In this document: piece by piece, positions 24,687 through 33,101 of the stretch
How positions within the stretch are numbered: the first letter of the stretch is position 1
How the letters are laid out: the number at the start of each line of letters is the position of its first letter
Assembly: GCF_005233835.1 (NCBI RefSeq)
Contig: NZ_SZQA01000001.1
Location: 124,001-188,000 of the forward strand
From: Herbidospora galbida
GTDB taxonomy: Bacteria; Actinomycetota; Actinomycetes; Streptosporangiales; Streptosporangiaceae
Length of the DNA: 64,000 bases
Direction of reading: 5' to 3'
Position numbers and translations under genes: made by a program
Notes under the pieces: generated by a model
What the model was told of the DNA's origin: nothing
What the model saw: the letters and a program-made list of their open reading frames with translations, nothing else
The model's database searches: none

Positions 24687-27182
24687 ATGTCCACCTGGAC
24701 GCTGACCCGGCGTGACCTGCTCCGGGCCGCCGTCGTCGCCGGAGCCGGCGCCGCCGGTCTGGGCGGCATCGAGATCGTGCACCAGGTGACCACCTCGCCC
24801 GGCCTGGCCGGCGGGACGATCGGCGCGGTGCGCCGCGTCGCCTCGATGTGTCAGATGTGCACGACCGCCTGCGGCATCATCGCCAACGTCAGGGACGGCC
24901 GTCTGCTGACCGTCGAGGGCAACCCCGCCGACCCCAACAGCCAGGGGTCGGTCTGCGCGAAAGGCGTGGCCGGTCCTTCCGTCCTGTACGACCCCAACCG
25001 CCTGCTCTACCCGCTCAAGCGGGTCGGCCGCCGCGGTGAGGGCAAGTGGAAGCGCATCACGTGGGAGGAGGCGTACACGGAGATCGCCGACCGGCTGCGC
25101 GCGATCCGCGAGAGCGGCCGTCCGGAGGAGTTCGCCTTCCAGCAGGGCCGCAACCGCTCCACCGACATCGTGGCCCGGTTCCTCGACGCCTTCGGCACCC
25201 CCTCGGCGTTCAACCACCGTGCCCTGTGCTCCCTGAACCGGCGGGCCGCGATCCTGAGCACGATCGGCGACTCCGACTGGGATCTCGGCGATTTCGAGAA
25301 CAGCCGCTACATCCTCAACTTCGGCAGCAACTGGGCCGAGGCCCACCAGGGCCACATTCCGGTCGCGATCCGCATGATGCGGGCCCGGGAACGCGGCGCG
25401 AAGATCGTCACCTTCGACGCGCGGTTGTCGAACACCGCCGCGCTGTCGGACGAGTGGCACCCCGTCCGCCCCGGCACCGACGGCCTGATCGCCCTGGCCA
25501 TCTCCCACGTGATCTGCGCCGAGGGCCTGTGGGACCGGGAGTGGTTCGACCGGTGGACCAACTACCCGGCGGAGAAGTACGCCGAGCACGTCGCCGCGTA
25601 CACTCCCGAACTGGCCGAGGCCGAGAGCGGGGTGCCGGCCGAGGCGATCCGGCGTATCGCCCGTGAGTTCGCCGCAGCCGCGCCGCGCTGCACCACGATC
25701 TGCAACCGGGGCTCGGCCGCCCACCGCAACGGTTTCCACAACGACCGCGCCATCACCGTGCTCAACGCCCTGGTCGGCAACATGGGCAAGGAGGGCGGCT
25801 GGTGCTGGCACCCCATGAGCGCCTGGGACAAGAAGGCGCTGCCCGAGCCGGGCCCGATCGCGCCCAAACCGACCGCGCGCAGCCTGATCGCCGAGGCCAA
25901 GGACTGGCCGCTGGCCAACGCCTGGCAGGGCAACAAGATGCGGGTCGGCGAGATCGTCTACCTGTGGATCAAGGAACGGCGGCAGCAGATCTCGGCGCTG
26001 ATGACCTACAACTGCGACCAGGCGTGGGCCTGGCCGGAGGCGAACCTGGTGCGCGAGGTGCTGGCCGACGAGGACCTCGTGCCCTTCCACGTCTGCCTCG
26101 ACGTGATGGCCTCGGAGACCTCGAACCTGGCCGACATCGTGCTCCCGTGGACGACCTACCTGGAACGGTGGGACATCGACTCCCGCCCGCCCCAGGGCCT
26201 GGTCGACTACGTCGGCCTGCGCCAGCCCGTCGTCGCGCCGCTGGGCGAGTCGAAGGACCTGCGCGAGATCTTCCCCGAGCTGGCCCGGCGGATCGGCGGC
26301 GGCATGGAGGAATACTTCCCCTGGGTCACCCAGGAGGAGTATTTCGAGCAGTACTTCGCTCCCGTTCCGGGCGGCTTCGCCCACATGCGAGAGGCGGGCA
26401 TCCACGTCGACCCGGCGAAGAAGCCCAACTATCTCCCGTACGAGAAGGAGCTCACCGCCGAGGAGCTCAAGGGCACCCGGACCGAAGACGGGGTGATCCA
26501 CGGCCCGGAGGGCGCGATCGGGGTCATGGTCGACGGAGTGGCCCGGCGCGGTTTCGGCACCCCGTCGCGCAAGGTCGAGGTGCACAGCCAGTTCGTCAAC
26601 GACCGGGGCCGCGAGGCCGACCGCACCATCTCCCCGCTGCCGGTGTACGAACCCATCCCCGGCCACCGCGAACAGCTCGCCCAGGGTCGGCTCATCATGA
26701 TCAGCTTTAAGTGGAACGTGCACAACGCCCACCGCACCATGCAGTCGAAGTGGCTCCAGGAGATCTCGCACACCAACCCCGCCTGGCTGAACCCAGCCAC
26801 CGCCGCACGGCTCGGGCTGGCGCACGGCGACTGGATCGAGGTCACCAGCTACCGGCCCATCGATCCCGAGGTGCCGCGCGGCGACGGTTCCCAGGTCGGC
26901 TCGCTGCGCACCCGGGTCCACCTGACCGAAGGTATCCACCCGCAGGTCATCGCCATCGCCCACAACGCCGGCCGGACCACCGGCGGCCCGGTCGCCTCCA
27001 ACGGCCGCGACCGTGCGACGCTGCCCGGCCACGATTCGCCCGACTACGCGCGGATCTGGTGGGCGGGCTCGCTGAGCGTCGCGCAGAACGACATCCTGCC
27101 CATCTATCCCGACCCGGTGTCGGGCCAGCAGGCCTACCACGACACGATGGTCACCGTCCGCCGGATCGCGGGTGGCACGTGA
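24687..27182 (+). CDS. Tat-exported molybdopterin oxidoreductase (polysulfide/thiosulfate/tetrathionate reductase-like)
   Basis: 831 aa. Tat signal TRRDLLRAAVVAGAGAAG at residues 7-24. [4Fe-4S] ligands C55, C58, C62 and C90. The probable molybdenum ligand is C181 in NHRALCSLNRR, so a Cys-ligated enzyme. The C-terminal MGD-binding domain carries WLNPATAARLGLAHGDWIEV. GGAGGAA precedes the ATG. With the FeS and NrfD-like subunits it forms a membrane-bound Psr/Phs-type complex on the outer face. Context (rhodanese regulators, SQR-like enzyme) favours a sulfur-compound substrate, but arsenic or selenium oxyanions cannot be excluded. Confidence 0.88.
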   Translation: MSTWTLTRRDLLRAAVVAGAGAAGLGGIEIVHQVTTSPGLAGGTIGAVRRVASMCQMCTTACGIIANVRDGRLLTVEGNPADPNSQGSVCAKGVAGPSVLYDPNRLLYPLKRVGRRGEGKWKRITWEEAYTEIADRLRAIRESGRPEEFAFQQGRNRSTDIVARFLDAFGTPSAFNHRALCSLNRRAAILSTIGDSDWDLGDFENSRYILNFGSNWAEAHQGHIPVAIRMMRARERGAKIVTFDARLSNTAALSDEWHPVRPGTDGLIALAISHVICAEGLWDREWFDRWTNYPAEKYAEHVAAYTPELAEAESGVPAEAIRRIAREFAAAAPRCTTICNRGSAAHRNGFHNDRAITVLNALVGNMGKEGGWCWHPMSAWDKKALPEPGPIAPKPTARSLIAEAKDWPLANAWQGNKMRVGEIVYLWIKERRQQISALMTYNCDQAWAWPEANLVREVLADEDLVPFHVCLDVMASETSNLADIVLPWTTYLERWDIDSRPPQGLVDYVGLRQPVVAPLGESKDLREIFPELARRIGGGMEEYFPWVTQEEYFEQYFAPVPGGFAHMREAGIHVDPAKKPNYLPYEKELTAEELKGTRTEDGVIHGPEGAIGVMVDGVARRGFGTPSRKVEVHSQFVNDRGREADRTISPLPVYEPIPGHREQLAQGRLIMISFKWNVHNAHRTMQSKWLQEISHTNPAWLNPATAARLGLAHGDWIEVTSYRPIDPEVPRGDGSQVGSLRTRVHLTEGIHPQVIAIAHNAGRTTGGPVASNGRDRATLPGHDSPDYARIWWAGSLSVAQNDILPIYPDPVSGQQAYHDTMVTVRRIAGGT

Positions 27183-27634
27183 ACGGCGACGTGATCCTGC
27201 TGATGTCACGGCTGGTCAGCACCGAGATCGATGCCCCGCTGCGGGAGGCGCTCGGGTGTCCCGAGCCGCTGGAGGATCTGTCGGCCGAGTTCTGTCGCCT
27301 GTTCGTCGGGCCGCGCCCGGTCTGCCCGCCGTACGCGTCGGTGCAGCGGGGCGAGCCGATGATCGGCGGTCGTGCCGAACGGCGGCTGAAGGAGTTCGCC
27401 GCCCGGCACGGTCTCGACGTGGTGGTGCCGCCGGGCTTCGCCGTGCTCGCCCTCGACCACCTCGGGGTGGAGCTCGCCCTGCTCCACCACCTCGGTCCGG
27501 GGCCGGTCGCCGAGGAACTGCTCGACGACCACGTGCGCCCGTGGGCCTTGGGCTACCTGCGGTCGCTGGAGGAGGCGTCCCGGCTGGAACCGTACGTGTC
27601 GGCCGCTCGGTGGTGCCGGGAGGAGATCACATGA
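27179..27634 (+). CDS. TorD/DmsD-like molybdoenzyme chaperone
   Basis: 151 aa, GTG start overlapping the stop of the catalytic subunit (GTGA). It is helical with LSAEFCRLFVGPRPVCPPYA, then HLGVELALLHHL and ending LEPYVSAARWCREEIT, the pattern of TorD-family chaperones that guard the Tat signal and cofactor insertion. It overlaps the convergent ferritin-like gene by 8 bp. Confidence 0.82.
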   Translation: MNGDVILLMSRLVSTEIDAPLREALGCPEPLEDLSAEFCRLFVGPRPVCPPYASVQRGEPMIGGRAERRLKEFAARHGLDVVVPPGFAVLALDHLGVELALLHHLGPGPVAEELLDDHVRPWALGYLRSLEEASRLEPYVSAARWCREEIT

Positions 27635-28817
27635 AGTTCCTGGTGTGCAGGGCCGACAACTCGGCCGCCTCGTCGTGCGGGAACCCGAGACGCACCAGCC
27701 GGTGCTGGCGGCCCTCGTCCATCTCCGCCTGAAGTTGCTGCACCGCGGCGTAGCCGCGCCTGATGCCGGCCGGGGTCCACTCCCCCGCGGCCAGCACGAC
27801 CAGGGAGTCGAAGACGTCCTGGTTCAGCCCTGCGCTGGAGATGAGGGTCTCGTGCCGCTGCTCGATCGCGCCGCGCAACCGGCCCAGCAGGGTGCGGTCG
27901 AGGGTGCCCTGGTGCTGGAGGTGGGCGACACCGAAGGCGACGTGGCGCGCCTCGTCCTGGCGGGCCATCCGGGCGACCTGGCGGGTCACCGGGTCGGGGG
28001 CGTTGCGGTCGATGAAGGTCAGCAGGTTGAGGAAGCTGCCCTCGCCGAGCACCGACAGCAGGAACGACGCCATCGAGAAGTCGGGCTCCCGCAGCAGCGT
28101 GGCCAGCGACTCCCGGCCGCTGACCGAGGAGGTGCCCATCTCGCCGCCCGTCAGCAGCGCCCGCCGGGTGAAGACCTCGACGTGCCGGGCCTCGTCGGCG
28201 GCCTGCACCGCCAGTAGTTGCAGCACCTCGCGGAAGTGCGGGTGGATGCGGGCCAGCAGCCGGGCCGGGACCACCAGCGCGGCCTGCTCGTTCTCCACCA
28301 GGAACGTCATGACCTGCACGACCGCGCGCTCGATCTCCGGCACCAGGTCGACCGGGGCGTCCCACGCGATGGCCGTGGCCGGATCCCACTGGGAGGCCGC
28401 GGCGTTGGCGTACAAGGCGGGGGCCAGATCGGCCCACACGAGCTCCCGCGAGGCCAGGTCGGCGGCGATCGGCGGCCCGCCCGGCTCGACCAGCGCGCCC
28501 CGGGCCGCCAGCCCCCAGTGAGCCGGAGGCGCGTCGACGATCCCCAGCGGTGACGGGCCGCCGGCGCGTTCGGCGTGCATCCACCGATCGAGGTCGGCGC
28601 GGCCGCGGGTGACCCAGACTCGGATGCCGTCGTCGTTGTCGTCGGCCCGGCGGGTGTGGTGCCCCTTCGCCCTGCACCACACCTCCACGTGCATAGCCAG
28701 CGCCGGGTCCAGGCCTGCGACGCCCACCTCGTCACCCGGCCGCAGCGGGCCCAGCGCCCGTTGCAGCAGGATGTGGGCGCCCTGCTCGAACCCCAGATCG
28801 CCCAGGTCGACGATCAT
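27627..28817 (-). CDS. TusA-like domain fused to a ferritin-like diiron domain
   Basis: 396 aa. Residues 1-75 read like a TusA sulfur-carrier fold (LRPGDEVGVAGLDPALAMHV, then WCRAKGHH), but the CPxP cysteine motif is replaced by FEQG. Residues 120-330 form a four-helix ferritin-like domain with candidate iron ligands E175/E177, E209 and H212 (DEARH), E259, E289 and H292 (second DEARH). It resembles ferritin-like/AurF-type oxygenases in ligand layout. ATGA overlap with the PhnD-like gene shows co-translation. Substrate unknown; a sulfur-linked oxidation is suggested by the domain and location (inference). Confidence 0.75.
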   Translation of the reverse strand: MIVDLGDLGFEQGAHILLQRALGPLRPGDEVGVAGLDPALAMHVEVWCRAKGHHTRRADDNDDGIRVWVTRGRADLDRWMHAERAGGPSPLGIVDAPPAHWGLAARGALVEPGGPPIAADLASRELVWADLAPALYANAAASQWDPATAIAWDAPVDLVPEIERAVVQVMTFLVENEQAALVVPARLLARIHPHFREVLQLLAVQAADEARHVEVFTRRALLTGGEMGTSSVSGRESLATLLREPDFSMASFLLSVLGEGSFLNLLTFIDRNAPDPVTRQVARMARQDEARHVAFGVAHLQHQGTLDRTLLGRLRGAIEQRHETLISSAGLNQDVFDSLVVLAAGEWTPAGIRRGYAAVQQLQAEMDEGRQHRLVRLGFPHDEAAELSALHTRNFM

Positions 28818-29653
28818 GGCCGGTAGTCGGCGGCGGTGACGGCCCCCGCCGCGTCGTAGAAACCGGTCTCATCGACGGCCTTTTCCAGCGCCGGGTAACC
28901 GCTGGTGCGGCCGGGCTCCCAGCGGGTCAGCCCCTCCAGGTCGAACAGCGGCCGGACCTTGGGGTCGGTGTAGGACATCGACAGCAGCAGTTCGGCGAAG
29001 TCGGCCCGCGTCCGGTCGGAGACGGTCTCGCCCACGGTCATGTTGCAGTGGTCGAAGGGCGCGGTCTGGCCGATGACCCGGGTGGACCCGGCGGGCAGCG
29101 TGCCCTCCCTGCCGAACAGCAGATGGTTGGAGTCGATCATGCACGCGGCGGCGACCGAACCCGCGATCAGCGCACGGGCCGCATCACGCTCCCCGCCGAT
29201 GTGATCGCCGTGCAGCCCGACCCCGACGTCGAAGCGCCGCACGTTCACCGGCACGTCCCGGGAGGCCAGGTAGGACAGCGGCAGCAACGTGGCCTGCGGC
29301 GAGTCGACCGCCCCGACCGCGACGGTCTCACCCTTGAGATCGGCCACGTCCTTGAACGGCGAGTCGGCCCGCACGACGATCAGGGAGGTCAGATCGCGGT
29401 CGGTGTCACGCATGACCAGCGGGGTCAGCGTGCGACCGCGCGCCTCCGCGAGACGCCTGCTGCGGATCCACGCCAGCGGCGAGTTCCACGCCGCGTCGAT
29501 CCGGCCCTCGGCCAGGTCTTCGGCCTGGCGCTCGTACTGGGAGTAGAGGACGAAGTCGAAAGGCAGACCGTTGTCGTTCAGCCACGACCGGAACCCGCCC
29601 CAGATGGTGACGACCTTGGGGTCGTAGGCCACCGCACCCATGAGAAGCGTCAT
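28814..29653 (-). CDS. PhnD-like phosphate/phosphonate-type periplasmic-binding-fold protein without signal peptide
   Basis: 279 aa. MTLLMGAVAYDPKVVTIWGG opens directly into the binding fold; GRIDAAWNSPLAWI, DVADLKGETVAVG and ARALIAGSVAAACMIDS match the PhnD/SsuA-like type 2 binding-protein pattern. No lipobox or signal peptide precedes it, and the start has AAAGGGC upstream. No ABC transporter genes are adjacent, so it may be a cytosolic ligand-binding protein or an enzyme accessory. It sits between an acyl-CoA dehydrogenase and the TusA-like/ferritin fusion. Confidence 0.8.
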   Translation of the reverse strand: MTLLMGAVAYDPKVVTIWGGFRSWLNDNGLPFDFVLYSQYERQAEDLAEGRIDAAWNSPLAWIRSRRLAEARGRTLTPLVMRDTDRDLTSLIVVRADSPFKDVADLKGETVAVGAVDSPQATLLPLSYLASRDVPVNVRRFDVGVGLHGDHIGGERDAARALIAGSVAAACMIDSNHLLFGREGTLPAGSTRVIGQTAPFDHCNMTVGETVSDRTRADFAELLLSMSYTDPKVRPLFDLEGLTRWEPGRTSGYPALEKAVDETGFYDAAGAVTAADYRP

Positions 29654-29667
29654 CGCCTGCGCCCTTT

Positions 29668-30792
29668 CTAGAACAGCGGCAGGCCGAGTGTGGCCCGTCC
29701 GACGAAGTCGTGCAGTGCCACGGTCGTGGGCGCCATCACCCGCGCGGCCAGCGAGTCGCGGAAGAGCCGCTCCACCCCGGTGGACTTGCGGAAGGCCGAG
29801 CCGCCGCACACGCGCATCACGCCGTCAGCGACCTCCGCCGCCGCCTCCCCGGCCACGGCCTTGACCTGCAGCACCCGCAGCGTCGCGTCCGCGCGCCCGG
29901 AGCCGAGCGCGGCGAGGGTGTCGTCCCGGAAGGTGCGAACGGTGTCGGTGCGGGTGCGCAGCTGCGCGAAGGAAGCACGGAGCTGCGGCTGTTCGGCCAG
30001 CGATTGCCCGAGATGGTCGAGCCGTGCGCCGACGAGGTGGTCGTGGGCCTTGGCGACCAGCGCCTCCATCAGGCCAAGCGAGAACGAGGCGTTCAGCACC
30101 AGGAAGAACGGCAGCGCCGAGGCGAGCGCCTGGTTGAGTCCCTCGCCGTCGGCGCCGAGCATCGCCGAGCGGGACACGGTCACGCCCTTGCCCTTGATGG
30201 GGTTGGAGGCGTTGCCACGTAAGCCGAACCCGTCGAAGGGCCCGCCGACATCGAGCCCGGCCGCGTCACTGGCCACCAGCCAGATGGTCATCGGCCCGTC
30301 GGCGGCCAGCGGACGGCTGGACCACACGTAGCTGTCGGCCTCGCCGGCGGCGGTGACCCAGCTCTTGTCGGAGTCGAGCCGCACCTGCTCGCCATCGGCC
30401 TCGGCCGTACCCAGCGGCGCCCAAAAGTGACTGCGGGAACCGGTCTCGGAGAAGGCCAGCGTGGTGAGGTGGCCGTTGCCGGCGATGGCCTCGCGGGTGG
30501 CCTTGTCGCCGTGCGCTTCGATGAGCGCGGTGGCGGCGTAGTGCATCAGCAGGACCATCGCGGTCGACCCGCACACTCCCGCCACCCGCTCGATCACCTC
30601 GGCGGCGGCCTTCATGTCCTGCCCTCGGCCGCCGACCTCCTCGGCGCTGATCAGGCCGAGCATTCCGGCCTTAGCCAGGGCGTCGATGCTCGCCCTGGGG
30701 AAGGTTCCGGAACGGTCCGTCTCAGCGGCCTGGGGGGCGATGGTGTCTTGAACGACGGCATCCAGGGCGGCGTGATCGATGGGCATGACCAT
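29668..30792 (-). CDS. Acyl-CoA dehydrogenase-family flavoenzyme
   Basis: 374 aa with the three-part ACAD fold: N-terminal helices (SIDALAKAGMLGLISAEEVG), middle barrel (LAFSETGSRSHFW, KSWVTAAGEADSYVW), C-terminal helices ending CGGSAFRKSTGVERLFRDS and ARVMAPTTVALHDFVG. The clear acyl-CoA catalytic glutamate is not obvious, so a monooxygenase-like role (DszC/SfnC type) is possible. First gene of the operon with the PhnD-like and ferritin-fusion genes; promoter at 30858-30886. Confidence 0.83.
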   Translation of the reverse strand: MVMPIDHAALDAVVQDTIAPQAAETDRSGTFPRASIDALAKAGMLGLISAEEVGGRGQDMKAAAEVIERVAGVCGSTAMVLLMHYAATALIEAHGDKATREAIAGNGHLTTLAFSETGSRSHFWAPLGTAEADGEQVRLDSDKSWVTAAGEADSYVWSSRPLAADGPMTIWLVASDAAGLDVGGPFDGFGLRGNASNPIKGKGVTVSRSAMLGADGEGLNQALASALPFFLVLNASFSLGLMEALVAKAHDHLVGARLDHLGQSLAEQPQLRASFAQLRTRTDTVRTFRDDTLAALGSGRADATLRVLQVKAVAGEAAAEVADGVMRVCGGSAFRKSTGVERLFRDSLAARVMAPTTVALHDFVGRATLGLPLF

Positions 30793-30857
30793 TCACCACT
30801 TTCGATATGCGCGAAAGAAGTCAATAAACTCGCGCGAAATTGCGAGTCGACATGGCG

Positions 30858-30886
30858 AGCGTACGCACGGCAAGCGTTAGCGTCAA
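30858..30886 (-). promoter_or_regulatory. Promoter of the acyl-CoA dehydrogenase operon (TTGACGCTAACG type)
   Basis: On the minus strand ACAGTTGACGCTAACG gives -35 TTGACG (30881-30886), a 17-bp spacer and -10 TACGCT (30858-30863). The same extended block occurs at 20418 and, in part, at 6183. Confidence 0.6.
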
Positions 30887-31023
30887 CTGTCGGAAGCATC
30901 GATACAGCTCAGAGGGTTGGGATGAATAATTTTCATCTTTATCGGGGAGCCCTCAATGAATTCTGGGAATTCTAAAAGACTTTAGATTTCGCAGGTCGTC
31001 AGCCAGGCCCAAAATGATCAACG

Positions 31024-32385
31024 ATGCTTATCTCCGTCGTGATCATGGCGGCGTCGATACGAGTTGCGGGCACCCGGGCCACACCCGCGTGTGCGGGGTT
31101 GCCTGACGTTTTCGGGCGGGTGATGGTGAGCGGTGTGCCCGCTTCCCTCGGCTGCCCCGTCTGTCAGGCTCCGGCGGGACACCAGTGCCGCCGCCGCGAT
31201 GGACGCACCCGCCCGCCGCACCTTCACGGCGTCGCACTGGCCGCGGCCGGCCTCATCCTTACCTGGATCGCCGAACACTTCCTGAGTGCGAATGTCTTCG
31301 GCCATCTGCTGCTCCTGATCGAAACCGAGCACACCCTCGGCCCGATCCGCGCCGACCGCAGAGCCCGCCCGCTCAACGCCCCTCTCACCGAGGCCGATCG
31401 CCGACGCGCACCGCAGTGGGAGCGCGAGATGCTGCTGCTCGCCACCCACTTGCAAGACGGCGTCGAGGAGATCCTGACAGCTCTCGACGGCCGCAGCCTC
31501 AAACTGAAGGACGAACGCGCCCAGGCCCTCGCCCTGTACACCACGCTGACCCATCTGCGCCGCGCCATCGAACTGCTGCCCGAGACCTGGGACGATCCCC
31601 ATGAGCCACCTGCCCTGCGCCGGCTGCAGCAGCTGAGAGACCGCGATCTCAACACCGAACTGGCCACGCGGATCCGGCAGCGCGACGACCACGCCCAGCA
31701 CACAAGCGGCCCATCGCTGCCGCCGGCACGCTGGCAGGTCACCCGCCATGACCCCAACGGCGTGTTCGAGGCTCACCCGCTGCAGGCCGACGGGCTGCTC
31801 GGCCCCCGCTTCGGCGGCTGGGCTCCGCTGCCGCAGGCCGTCCCGGCGCTCCTGCGCGCATGGAGCATCCCGGCCTCACGACCGGTGGAGGTCGCCTGGC
31901 CCAACGGAAGACCGATGACCCCACAGTGGCTCCTGCCCTACGGCGGCCGCCAGTCCGGCCACCGCGGTGACGACCCAGATCACCAACGCGGACGCGAAGA
32001 GGCGCTGGAGGGCTTGTGGCACGACCACCGCGATCGGCACCACGCCATCTTCGCCGACCACATGCGCCGCCTGCGGGAGGACTGGCCCGGCCACACCTCC
32101 GTTGAGGACTATCTGGAGCAGCGCACCGCCGAGATCAACGCCTCCCGACCACCCGCCCCCGACCTCGACCAGTTGCTCGAGTCCACCTACAAACAACACC
32201 ACGAGATCGGCCCCAGGCTCGACGACTCGATCGGCCTGGGTGTCACGGTGACCTGCGGCTGGATCGCCCCTCGGCCGTCGCCAACGTGGGCTACACCAGG
32301 TGGAACGACTTCGGCGGTCACCGTCCCGGCAGCGTCCCCACTCTGCTCAAGGCGCTGCGCCATGCCGAGGTGGACGACGCCTTGA
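31024..32385 (+). CDS. Zinc-finger hypothetical protein, probably frameshifted at its 3' end
   Basis: 453 codons; a better start may be ATG 31123. A small zinc-binding motif CPVCQAPAGHQC followed by RPPHLHG lies just after it. The rest is helical and charged with no recognised domain. Homology-like composition stops near residue 410: the final 40 residues (rich in P, T, S) look out of frame, while the next frame continues sensibly into the ORF at 32286. I therefore suspect a single-base indel around 32240-32280. It lies at the left edge of a region full of mobile-element debris. Confidence 0.45.
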   Translation: MLISVVIMAASIRVAGTRATPACAGLPDVFGRVMVSGVPASLGCPVCQAPAGHQCRRRDGRTRPPHLHGVALAAAGLILTWIAEHFLSANVFGHLLLLIETEHTLGPIRADRRARPLNAPLTEADRRRAPQWEREMLLLATHLQDGVEEILTALDGRSLKLKDERAQALALYTTLTHLRRAIELLPETWDDPHEPPALRRLQQLRDRDLNTELATRIRQRDDHAQHTSGPSLPPARWQVTRHDPNGVFEAHPLQADGLLGPRFGGWAPLPQAVPALLRAWSIPASRPVEVAWPNGRPMTPQWLLPYGGRQSGHRGDDPDHQRGREEALEGLWHDHRDRHHAIFADHMRRLREDWPGHTSVEDYLEQRTAEINASRPPAPDLDQLLESTYKQHHEIGPRLDDSIGLGVTVTCGWIAPRPSPTWATPGGTTSAVTVPAASPLCSRRCAMPRWTTP

Positions 32386-32852
32386 AGACATGGAGCCTGA
32401 TCGAGGAGCCCATCCGTGTACGCCGCATCGCCGGACCGGCCAGCCCTCTCTACACCCTGGGCGAGAACGGCGCCCACCGGCTGACCACCGCACTGCTGGC
32501 TGCCCTTCCCGGCGTCTGGGCGATCATCGAGCAGGAGGTGCTGCCTTTGCGGGTCCGGCCCCACCAGGTCCGCATCCGTAACGCGGAGGCTGGCGCGTTG
32601 CCGGCCTGCTGGCGCGGCCTGATGTCTCGTGGCCTGGTGACCGGCCGCCTGGAGGAGGACGTGAGCCAGCCCACCTTGAGCACCCTTCACCTGGACGACT
32701 CCGCTGCGCTGTGGCTCCTTGGTCCTGCGCGGAGCGCGGTCGCCTGGGCGGCGACCTACGATCACGCCTATCCCGGCGCGTTGGCCGACCTTGGCATCGC
32801 GCCGGAGGTCTACGCCGACGCCCGCTCCTGGACCACGTGGCTGACCGCGTAA
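32286..32852 (+). CDS. Hypothetical protein, likely C-terminal half of the preceding gene
   Basis: 188 codons from GTG 32286. The same frame is open upstream as RLDRPSAVANVGYTRWNDFG without a standard start, consistent with a frameshift joining it to the zinc-finger protein. The sequence (LLKALRHAEVDDALKTWSLI, then IEEPIRVRRI, ending TYDHAYPGALADLGIAP) is not one I recognise. No ribosome binding site is seen before the GTG. Confidence 0.45.
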   Translation: MGYTRWNDFGGHRPGSVPTLLKALRHAEVDDALKTWSLIEEPIRVRRIAGPASPLYTLGENGAHRLTTALLAALPGVWAIIEQEVLPLRVRPHQVRIRNAEAGALPACWRGLMSRGLVTGRLEEDVSQPTLSTLHLDDSAALWLLGPARSAVAWAATYDHAYPGALADLGIAPEVYADARSWTTWLTA

Positions 32853-32879
32853 AGGCCAGGCGCCCGCAAGGAGCCACCC

Positions 32880-33083
32880 CTGCAGTTCACCGAACGCACC
32901 GGGCAGCGCACCGCCATGCTCGGCCAGGTGGCCGCCGTGCTCGCGCACGCGATCAAGGCCGTCGCCGCCGGGCATCCGCGGGCTGTTGAGATCCAACAGC
33001 ACACGCGTACGATGCTGCGGGTCCGGATGACGGCCGGGCTGAACGCTCCATGGCCGAGACAAGGAAAGGTGTCTCGGCCCTGA
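32880..33083 (+). CDS. Small hypothetical ORF with non-standard start
   Basis: An open frame of 67 codons beginning at CTG 32880 (LQFTERTGQRTAMLGQVAAV), with AAGGAG 8 nt upstream and a stop at 33081-33083. The first ATG is 12 codons in. No domain recognised. It may instead be a continuation or relic of the upstream gene. Confidence 0.25.
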   Translation: MQFTERTGQRTAMLGQVAAVLAHAIKAVAAGHPRAVEIQQHTRTMLRVRMTAGLNAPWPRQGKVSRP

Positions 33084-33101
33084 AGTCAGGCTGCGGGCGG
33101 A

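Noticed and set aside
24270-27209. 979-codon open frame antisense to the molybdoenzyme genes
   Set aside because: It mirrors the codon pattern of the plus-strand genes, which have clear motifs; the antisense product is low-complexity (R, G, V, D rich) with no domain.
30958-30972. GAATTC-TGG-GAATTC palindrome
   Set aside because: A short AT-rich coincidence with no gene start placed for it and no second copy.
31018-31776. Minus-strand frame of 252 codons opposite the zinc-finger gene
   Set aside because: The plus frame has a zinc motif and more natural amino-acid use; the minus frame lacks a ribosome binding site and domain. Not fully excluded, since the plus gene is itself uncertain.
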